From: Balneolaceae bacterium SMO_bin1
GTDB taxonomy: Bacteria; Bacteroidota; Rhodothermia; Balneolales; Balneolaceae
Assembly (NCBI GenBank): GCA_003123965.1
Contig: NNSL01000442.1
Span: forward strand, 1 to 6,905
Length of the DNA stretch: 6,905 nucleotides
Reading direction: 5' to 3'
Shown: piece by piece, positions 1 through 4,402 of the stretch
How the letters are laid out: the number at the start of each line of letters is the position of its first letter
How positions within the stretch are numbered: position 1 is the first letter of the stretch
Notes under the pieces: model-generated
Databases searched by the model: none
What the model saw: only the letters and a program-made list of their open reading frames with translations
What the model was told of the DNA's origin: nothing
Translations under genes and position numbers: made by a program

Positions 1-207
1 CACGTTGGCCATCATTCCGCCGGATGTGACGATCTTATCGCCCTTCTTCATTTCAGAAACTTTCTTCTGGATCTCTTTCTGGCGCTGGCTCTGCGGGCGA
101 ATGATGAACCAGTAAAAAATGAGGAAAATAGCGCCCATAAAGATGAGGCTGGTCCAGCCGCTTCCGCCTTCGCCCCCGCCCATCATAAATAATGCAAAAT
201 TAAACAT
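1..207 (-). CDS. yajC: Preprotein translocase subunit YajC (5' part, runs off the window)
   Basis: Small single-pass inner-membrane protein associated with the SecDF-YajC part of the Sec translocon. The visible 69 residues begin MFNFALFMMGGG; a Gly-rich N-terminus leads into one hydrophobic segment (about residues 19-37, LIFMGAIFLIFYWFIIRPQ). This is followed by the family hallmark IIRPQ, a charged stretch (QSQRQKEIQKK) and the conserved KKGDKIVTSGGM motif (about 55-65). The order TM, RPQ, charged helix, KGDxIVTxGG is diagnostic of YajC. The family is usually about 85-120 residues, so only the C-terminal third is missing, cut by the window edge in frame. The ATG at 207-205 is the only sensible start, since it precedes the TM directly. 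The neighbour on the same strand upstream is the thioesterase, 103 nt away, so co-transcription is possible but a separate promoter candidate lies in the gap. Confidence 0.93.
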   Translation of the reverse strand, partial: MFNFALFMMGGGEGGSGWTSLIFMGAIFLIFYWFIIRPQSQRQKEIQKKVSEMKKGDKIVTSGGMMANV

Positions 208-247
208 GTAGATATTTTTTAGTTACGTAATGATTTATAAAGGCACA

Positions 248-277
248 CAAGATACCATTTTTACGGCGATGGAACAA
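248..277 (-). promoter_or_regulatory. Possible promoter for yajC
   Basis: On the minus strand a TTG (277-275) is followed after 20 nt by TATCTTG (254-248), resembling the Bacteroidota -33 TTTG and -7 TAnnTTTG elements with one T missing. It lies about 40 nt before the yajC ATG in the 208-310 gap. The match is imperfect and could be chance; nothing else recognisable is in this gap and I see no terminator for the upstream thioesterase gene. Confidence 0.3.
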
Positions 278-310
278 TTTAAGCGGTGACCCGCCCGGCA
301 CCTAATCCGG

Positions 311-847
311 CTATTTGCTCTTGCGTTCAGCCTGTTTATTCTGCTCCGAAATTTTAAGCCGCATTTCCCGGCGGTCGGCTGCCTGCTCGTAGCGCTCTTT
401 TTCAAAGTCGCTTTCGGGGATAATTTCGGGCACGCTTACCGGGCGGCTGTCGGCATCAACCGAAACAAAAGTGTAAAACGAGGTGGTGCACAAGCGGCGT
501 TCGCCGGTGCGCAGATTTTCGGCCCACACGCGCATGGCAATTTCCATAGATGTGGTGAACGCCCGGGTTACTTCGGCTTCTATCACCACTACTTCGCCCA
601 GTGCAATGGCGCTTTTAAACTCCACATTATCAACCGATATAGTAACTACATTGCGGTTGCAGTGCCGCTGCGCCGAGATGGCCGAGCAGACGTCCATCCA
701 CTGCAGCAGGCGGCCGCCCATTAAATTCCCGAGCGGGTTAGTGTCATTAGGCATTACCAGCTCGTTCATCCGCACGCGCGATGCCGATACCGTTTTCTTG
801 TCGCTGTCAGTTGATACGGGCGATGTTTCTTCAAATCTGTTGGTCAT
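311..847 (-). CDS. Acyl-CoA thioesterase, single hotdog domain (YciA/ACOT7-like)
   Basis: Predicted cytosolic enzyme hydrolysing acyl-CoA to free fatty acid and CoA; substrate chain length cannot be told. The 178-residue protein has a non-conserved polar N-terminus (1-25), then MNELVMPNDTNPLGN and MGGRLLQWMD (27-52), which form the first strand and central helix of a hotdog fold. The pair Asn37 (NPLGN) and Asp52 (WMD) matches the Asn/Asp pair described as catalytic for ACOT7-type thioesterases; in bacterial single-hotdog forms both lie in one chain. Strands follow: VTISVDNVEFKSAI, GEVVVIEAEVTRAF, MEIAMRVWAE and CTTSFYTFVSVD. A charged tail (about 146-178), rich in Glu, Lys and Arg, is probably helical and lies outside the fold. 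The ATG at 847 is used; Met27 at 769 is possible if the N-terminal extension is not translated. No clear Shine-Dalgarno is seen. A -7-like element lies about 35 nt upstream. It is divergent from the hydrolase gene. Confidence 0.9.
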   Translation of the reverse strand: MTNRFEETSPVSTDSDKKTVSASRVRMNELVMPNDTNPLGNLMGGRLLQWMDVCSAISAQRHCNRNVVTISVDNVEFKSAIALGEVVVIEAEVTRAFTTSMEIAMRVWAENLRTGERRLCTTSFYTFVSVDADSRPVSVPEIIPESDFEKERYEQAADRREMRLKISEQNKQAERKSK

Positions 848-881
848 TGAAAGCAGTATGGAGTTTGAAAAATTGCGATAA

Positions 882-889
882 CAAATATA
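882..889 (-). promoter_or_regulatory. -7 promoter element for the thioesterase gene
   Basis: The minus strand reads TATATTTG, a perfect match to the Bacteroidota -7 consensus TAnnTTTG, 35 nt before the ATG at 847. No convincing TTTG -33 element is found at the expected 19-21 nt upstream, so this is a moderate call. Confidence 0.45.
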
Positions 890-908
890 CCAAATTGGCA
901 GCTGTTGC

Positions 909-918
909 GTGTTAACAC
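909..918. promoter_or_regulatory. 10-bp palindrome in the divergent thioesterase/hydrolase spacer
   Basis: GTGTTAACAC is a perfect palindrome placed between two divergent genes, just upstream of the thioesterase -7 element, a position suitable for an operator. A single short palindrome can occur by chance, so this is weak. Confidence 0.25.
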
Positions 919-966
919 TCTGTGATCATCAGCGCGCCGAAATTACAAAAGGTTAATGAATATTTG

Positions 967-1984
967 ATGAAACAGCTGCTGCGCCCTATACTTTGGCTTT
1001 CTAAGTTTATCACCCGCTTGCAGACCAGCCTGACCGACATACCACCGCTTGACACACCCGCTTGGTGCTTTAACGCACACGTGCACACCGTTGCCAGCTC
1101 GTTGTTTAATTATCCTAAAAAACCGGCTCACAAACGCATTGAAATTCCCACGCCGGACAGTGATTTCCTGGAGGTTGATGTAGCCAAGGCTTCCGACAAA
1201 CAGCCGGTTGTTGTTCTGTTCCACGGGCTCGAGGGCTCAACCGACCGCTATTATATGATTCATTTGATGCAGGCTTTTAATGAGGTAGACTACTCCGTGG
1301 TGGCGGTCAACTTTCGCAGCTGCGGCTCACAAATAAACCGAAGGCGGAGGTTTTATCACTCTGGGGCCACCGGCGATTATCAAACTGTTTTTCGAATGGG
1401 TGAAGCGAGAATTTCCGAATTCAAAAATGGGCGCCGTCGGCTTTTCACTGGGCGGCAATGCCCTGCTGAAATCAATGGGTGAAGAAGGCCAAAAGCACCC
1501 GCTTGATGCCGCCGTGGCCGTTTCGGTTCCCTACGATCTGAAAGCTGGATCGCAAACTATTAATCAAGGCTTCAACAAAGTGTACGAACGGCGATTCTTA
1601 AATAGTCTCACAACCAAACTGACCAAAAAACGCCGCATCTTTCCCGACCTGCCCACTTTCACCGGATCAACCCTCTACGATTTTGATGACCAGGTGACCG
1701 GGCCGATTCACGGTTTTAGCGGAGCTGATGATTATTACACCCAATGCTCTTCGGATCAGTTTGTGAAAGCCATCAACACCCCAACTTTATTAATCCACAG
1801 CCGGCAAGATCCTATATGCCGAATTGAGAACATGCCTGTGGATATTATCAAAGAAAATAAAACACTGGATCATATCATCACAGAGAATGGCGGACATGTA
1901 GGCTTTTGGAGTCGGCCCCGAAGATGGCTGGACCGAAGTATCACAGATTTTTTGCGAAAAAAATTATCAGATAAAAATGATTAG
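967..1984 (+). pseudogene. YheT-like alpha/beta hydrolase, reading frame broken by +1 T
   Basis: Member of the YheT/ABHD1-3 (UPF0017) esterase family; the physiological substrate is not established. The N-terminal part carries the family signature (DTPAWCFNAHVHTVASSL, then TPDSDFLEVDV), the oxyanion-region HGLEGS, NFRSCG, NRRRRFYHSG and TGDYQTV. At 1388-1392 a run of five T shifts the frame. The first frame then runs on to a stop at 1482 without family similarity, while the family sequence resumes in the next frame as FEWVKREFPNS and GFSLGGN. Dropping one T gives a 338-residue protein, close to E. coli YheT (340). In that numbering the triad is complete: Ser160 (GFSLGG), Asp281 (SRQDP), His310 (GGHVGF). 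The start used is ATG 967; an in-frame GTG at 922 adds 15 residues. The ypdA gene follows 59 nt after the stop at 1984, so the two may share a transcript. Either a recent frameshift or a homopolymer sequencing error. Confidence 0.88.
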
Positions 1985-2043
1985 CCGAAAAATTTTGTAT
2001 TTATTCCCACTGAAACTCCAAATTGTATAAAACACTCTCTTTC

Positions 2044-3000
2044 ATGGTTATTATCGTCGGTGCCGGCCCCATAGGACTGGCCGTTGCCATTGCACTGAAG
2101 CAGAACAACATTCCCGTTAAAATTATTGAGCGCGGCTGTGTGGTCAACAGCATCTTTAACTACCCAAAAAACATGACTTTCTTCTCCACCTCCGACCGGC
2201 TGGAAATCGGGAATATTCCCTTTATTTCCCACGGCTCGAAACCCACTCGGACCGAAGCGCTTGAATATTACCGCCGGGCCGCCGAGCATTACGAGCTGGA
2301 TATCAACCTGTACGAAGAAGTGCAGCAAGTTGCGGGCAGTGACGGCGACTTTACCGTTCAAACAGATAAGGACCAATACGAAGCTAAAAAAATTGTAGTA
2401 GCCACCGGTTTTTACGATATCGCCAAAAAAATGGATGTCCCCGGCGAAGAGCTCGACAAAGTGACCCACTACTATGACGAAGCTCACAAGTACGCTTGGC
2501 AAAATGTGGTGGTAATCGGCGGCGGTAATTCAGCTGTTGATGCCGCACTGGAAACCTATCGCAGCAATGCCAACGTTACGCTGGTGGTGCGCGATTCTGC
2601 CATCAAAGAAACCGTAAAATACTGGGTGAAGCCGGATATTGAGAACCGCATTGCCAAAGAGGAGATCGATGCCTACTTCAATTCAGAAGTCACCGAAATT
2701 ACGCCCAACAAATTAACCATTGACACACCCGAGGGATCAAAAACGATAGCCAATGATTTTGTACTGGCCATGACAGGCTATAAACCAAACTTTGATTTAA
2801 TGAAGCAGTTTGGCATCAACCTGACAGAAGATGAGAAACGCATGCCGGTTTTTGATGATGAAACCCTGGAAACCAATCGCGATGGGCTGTATGTGGCAGG
2901 TGTGGTATGCGGCGGTATGGATACCAGCTCGCTGTTTATCGAAAATACGCGGGTGCATGCCCAGCATATTGCTGACGACATTACCAAAAAGATAAGCTAA
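2044..3000 (+). CDS. ypdA: YpdA-family FAD/NAD(P)H oxidoreductase (putative bacillithiol disulfide reductase)
   Basis: Two-dinucleotide-domain flavoprotein of the thioredoxin-reductase-like group. In Firmicutes, YpdA (Bdr) reduces bacillithiol disulfide with NADPH; here the thiol partner is unknown. The 318-residue protein starts with the FAD Rossmann motif VGAGPIG (5-11). YpdA-specific segments follow: IERGCVVNSIFNYPKNM, TFFSTSDRLEIGNIPF and SKPTRTEALEYYR. ATG at about 120-122 and GGGNSAVDAAL (from 159, the NADPH Rossmann) come next, then AMTGYKPN, and near the C-terminus LYVAGVVCGGMDTSSLFIEN. There is no CxxC, unlike thioredoxin reductase. Firmicutes YpdA has an active-site Cys in GGGPCG; here that position is Ile10. 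The remaining notable cysteines are Cys32 (ERGCVV) and Cys289 (VVCGG). I chose ATG 2044 because it places the Rossmann motif right at the N-terminus; a TTG at 2023 would add seven residues. It follows the hydrolase gene on the same strand and converges with the SRP RNA gene. Confidence 0.87.
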   Translation: MVIIVGAGPIGLAVAIALKQNNIPVKIIERGCVVNSIFNYPKNMTFFSTSDRLEIGNIPFISHGSKPTRTEALEYYRRAAEHYELDINLYEEVQQVAGSDGDFTVQTDKDQYEAKKIVVATGFYDIAKKMDVPGEELDKVTHYYDEAHKYAWQNVVVIGGGNSAVDAALETYRSNANVTLVVRDSAIKETVKYWVKPDIENRIAKEEIDAYFNSEVTEITPNKLTIDTPEGSKTIANDFVLAMTGYKPNFDLMKQFGINLTEDEKRMPVFDDETLETNRDGLYVAGVVCGGMDTSSLFIENTRVHAQHIADDITKKIS

Positions 3001-3013
3001 AAAAGAGAGGGTA
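2999..3013 (-). terminator. Intrinsic termination signal of the SRP RNA
   Basis: The 3' arm of the SRP RNA closing helix (3013-3007) is followed on the minus strand by TC and six T (3004-2999). The RNA's own long hairpin plus the T run would serve as terminator. The T run overlaps the TAA stop of the convergent ypdA gene (2998-3000), so the two genes share bases at their 3' ends. Confidence 0.6.
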
Positions 3014-3107
3014 AGCAACCTACATCACGCCGCTACAACCTCCTACCGCTGCTACCTTCCGGTCCTGACGGAGTTCAGAGGGAGCTGGCTGCGTAGGGCC
3101 TACCCTC
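3005..3107 (-). ncRNA. ffs: Signal recognition particle RNA (4.5S, bacterial small type)
   Basis: RNA component of the SRP, which with Ffh delivers nascent membrane proteins to the Sec translocon. On the minus strand, 3069-3048 reads GTCAGGACCGGAAGGTAGCA followed by GC, the highly conserved apical SRP domain: the symmetric and asymmetric internal loops bound by Ffh and the GGAA tetraloop. The ends pair: GAGGGTA at the 5' side (3107-3101) with TACCCTC at the 3' side (3013-3007), giving a hairpin of about 100 nt, the usual small bacterial size without an Alu domain. The closing helix is followed by TCTTTTTT, so the RNA may end at 3005 or a few bases further into the T run. Exact ends are inferred from pairing. 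Confidence 0.93.
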
Positions 3108-3112
3108 GAATG

Positions 3113-3143
3113 TCAATATAATAATGTGTTACCCGATCCATCA
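3113..3143 (-). promoter_or_regulatory. Possible promoter for the SRP RNA
   Basis: On the minus strand a TTG in GGTTGATG (near 3143) is followed after about 21 nt by TATATTG (near 3119-3113), close to the TAnnTTTG consensus but one T short. It sits 6 nt before the expected RNA 5' end, the right place for a -7 element. The fit is imperfect; read-through from the tRNA-Ala gene upstream on the same strand is an alternative. Confidence 0.35.
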
Positions 3144-3150
3144 ACCTATA

Positions 3151-3187
3151 GCTGCAATTTTAGCTCAAGTTTTGCGGAACCTGCAGC
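3151..3187. repeat. Imperfect inverted repeat between SRP RNA and tRNA-Ala
   Basis: GCTGCA (3151-3156) and TGCAGC (3182-3187) are complementary with a 25-nt loop. There is no T run on either side, so it is a poor terminator. It may be a transcript end or processing structure downstream of the tRNA, or chance. The rest of the 3120-3226 spacer holds nothing else I recognise. Confidence 0.25.
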
Positions 3188-3226
3188 CGAAAAAATCGTT
3201 ACAGATTGACAGGGAATAACTTAGAG

Positions 3227-3300
3227 TGGAGCCACGGGGATTCGAACCCCGGACCTCATGCATGCCATGCATGCGCTCTAGCCAGCTGAGCTATGGCCCC
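3227..3300 (-). tRNA. tRNA-Ala (anticodon GGC)
   Basis: A 74-nt cloverleaf on the minus strand, starting GGGGCCATAG. The acceptor stem GGGGCCA pairs with TGGCTCC, with discriminator A73. It contains the G3:U70 wobble pair that is the identity element for alanyl-tRNA synthetase. The D arm is GCTC/GAGC, the anticodon arm CATGC/GCATG with loop ATGGCAT giving anticodon GGC (reads GCC and GCU), and the T arm CGGGG/CCCCG with loop TTCGAAT. All stems are fully paired. A32 and U38 can pair, a feature known for tRNA-Ala(GGC) and linked to decoding accuracy. The 3' CCA is not encoded (genomic bases after A73 are CTC), so it must be added by CCA transferase. Confidence 0.98.
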
Positions 3301-3312
3301 ATTTCGAGTCGC

Positions 3313-3320
3313 TAAAAATA
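3313..3320 (-). promoter_or_regulatory. Possible -7 element for tRNA-Ala
   Basis: The minus strand reads TATTTTTA, matching TAnnTTTG at all but the last base, 12 nt before the mature tRNA 5' end. No clear TTTG is found about 19 nt upstream. The upstream arm of the inverted repeat 3337-3370 lies where a -33 element would be. Confidence 0.35.
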
Positions 3321-3336
3321 GAAGTTTTTTGACACG

Positions 3337-3370
3337 AATGCGAACTTAATTTTCAATTTTTGTTCGCATT
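3337..3370. repeat. Perfect 9-bp inverted repeat in the divergent tRNA/OmpA-lipoprotein spacer
   Basis: AATGCGAAC (3337-3345) and GTTCGCATT (3362-3370) are exact reverse complements separated by a 16-nt AT-rich spacer. The right arm begins inside the candidate -33 TTTG of the downstream lipoprotein gene and the left arm lies upstream of the tRNA -7 element. It could be an operator for a dimeric regulator or a cruciform-forming element; there is no T run, so it is not an intrinsic terminator. Confidence 0.6.
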
Positions 3371-3389
3371 GAAACAATACTTATTTTAG
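3359..3389 (+). promoter_or_regulatory. Likely promoter for the OmpA-like lipoprotein gene
   Basis: TTTG (3359-3362, preceded by more T) is followed after exactly 19 nt by TATTTTAG (3382-3389), matching the Bacteroidota -33 TTTG and -7 TAnnTTTG elements with one mismatch. It leaves a 5' leader of about 50 nt before the ATG at 3444. The overlapping inverted repeat may regulate it. Confidence 0.5.
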
Positions 3390-3443
3390 CGGATAATAAA
3401 TTTAGTAACGGCACTTTCAATCTTAACACCTAATGGATTAAAC

Positions 3444-4343
3444 ATGAAGAAAACGCTTAATATACTTGTAGTTACGCTGATGCTTCTTGGCGGCGCTACC
3501 CTGCAATATGGGTGCAGCTCTTCGGAGCAAGCCACGCAACAGCAAACAGTTGATACTGATAACGACGGCCTGACCGACCAGCAGGAAGCCGAACTTGGGA
3601 CGGACCCTAATGTGGCTGATACGGACGGCGACGGACTTACCGACGGTGAAGAAGTAAATGAATACAATACCGACCCGCTTTCTGAAGATACCGACGGCGA
3701 CGGACTTACCGACGGTGAAGAAGTGAATTCGTACAACACCGATCCTACCGAAGCCGATACCGATGGTGACGGACTTAGCGATGGTGAAGAAGTAAACGAA
3801 TACCGCACCGACCCCACGGAAGCTGATTCAGACGGCGACGGCCTCAACGATTACGAGGAAGTAAATGAATACGGCACCGATCCGAATAATACTGATACCG
3901 ACGGTGATGGCATTTCCGACTACCAAGAAGTGCAAGACGGTACCGATCCTAACGACAGTTCCGATCCCGTTCAGCTTGAAGATGGCGACCTGGGCACGGT
4001 AAACTTCGACTTTGACAAATCGAACATTGATGCTCAAGCCGCACGTATTCTTACTGAGAACATCCGCATGCTGATGGATGCACCGAACTTTGACGTGCGT
4101 ATTGATGCATATACCGACCACGTGGGCGGCGACCAGTATAACCTGCGTCTCAGCCAGCGTCGTGCATCATCTGTTGCAGATTTCTATACTAACAATGGTC
4201 TTTCGCAAGGCCGTATTGAAACACGCGGACTGGGTAAAGCACCGGTTCCATGCGCCGACCAAACGGAAGCACAAGGCTGTCGCGAAAACCGACGTGCCGA
4301 ATCGCATCCTATTCAGGGCAGCGGCGGCTCAATGAATAACTAG
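3444..4343 (+). CDS. OmpA-family lipoprotein with thrombospondin type 3 repeats
   Basis: Predicted outer-membrane lipoprotein that binds peptidoglycan and calcium. The 299 residues begin with a lipoprotein-type signal peptide (KK, hydrophobic 5-20, Cys24 in TLQYGCSSS). Six tandem repeats of 22-23 residues follow (37-172), each of the form DxDxDGLTDxEEVxxYxTDP. These are the Asp-rich calcium-binding type 3 repeats seen in thrombospondin and in many bacterial OmpA proteins. The C-terminal OmpA domain runs from about 182 (GTVNFDFDKSNI) through YTDHVGGDQYNLRLSQRRA to ENRRAE (281-286). Asp225 and Arg240 have the 15-residue spacing of the pair that holds diaminopimelate in Acinetobacter OmpA (D271/R286). 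Cys270 and Cys279 flank a loop and may form a disulfide. There is no N-terminal beta-barrel. The gene stands alone, with its own promoter candidate and terminator. Confidence 0.95.
   Translation: MKKTLNILVVTLMLLGGATLQYGCSSSEQATQQQTVDTDNDGLTDQQEAELGTDPNVADTDGDGLTDGEEVNEYNTDPLSEDTDGDGLTDGEEVNSYNTDPTEADTDGDGLSDGEEVNEYRTDPTEADSDGDGLNDYEEVNEYGTDPNNTDTDGDGISDYQEVQDGTDPNDSSDPVQLEDGDLGTVNFDFDKSNIDAQAARILTENIRMLMDAPNFDVRIDAYTDHVGGDQYNLRLSQRRASSVADFYTNNGLSQGRIETRGLGKAPVPCADQTEAQGCRENRRAESHPIQGSGGSMNN
3552..3959 (+). repeat. Six tandem repeats of about 69 bp encoding type 3 calcium-binding motifs
   Basis: Repeat units start near 3552, 3618, 3687, 3756, 3825 and 3894; the first is 66 bp, the next four are 69 bp and the last is partial. 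Units two and three share more than 30 consecutive identical bases, which points to fairly recent duplication; outer units have diverged, mostly at third codon positions. The array could change copy number in frame. Confidence 0.9.
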
Positions 4344-4370
4344 TACGCACTGCTTATCAAGCTTTATTGA

Positions 4371-4400
4371 AGGCGGACTCATTGCGGGTCCGCCTTTTTT
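4371..4400 (+). terminator. Strong rho-independent terminator of the OmpA-like lipoprotein gene
   Basis: AGGCGGACTC (4371-4380), loop ATTGC, GGGTCCGCCT (4386-4395), then a run of six T (4395-4400). The stem is ten pairs with one T-G wobble. It begins 27 nt after the stop codon. On the opposite strand the hairpin is not followed by a T run, so it mainly serves the plus strand, although the convergent gene ends only 3 nt away. Confidence 0.93.
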
Positions 4401-4402
4401 AT

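Noticed and set aside
296..311. CCGG-N8-CCGG hairpin just after the thioesterase stop
   Set aside because: Only four pairs and no T run, so it is not a credible terminator.
1400..1984. Separate gene starting at GTG 1400
   Set aside because: It would begin in the middle of the alpha/beta hydrolase fold and lacks the oxyanion half; it is the frameshifted 3' part of the gene starting at 967.
1981..2502. Minus-strand open frame of 173 codons opposite ypdA
   Set aside because: No recognisable domain, and the plus strand encodes a well conserved YpdA protein across the same bases.
3190..3200. T run on the minus strand downstream of tRNA-Ala
   Set aside because: Six T are present but no stable hairpin precedes them, so an intrinsic terminator for the tRNA cannot be supported.
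3386..3847. Minus-strand open frame rich in Ser-Pro-Ser repeats
   Set aside because: It is the antisense shadow of the Asp-rich type 3 repeat array; its periodicity comes entirely from the plus-strand repeats.
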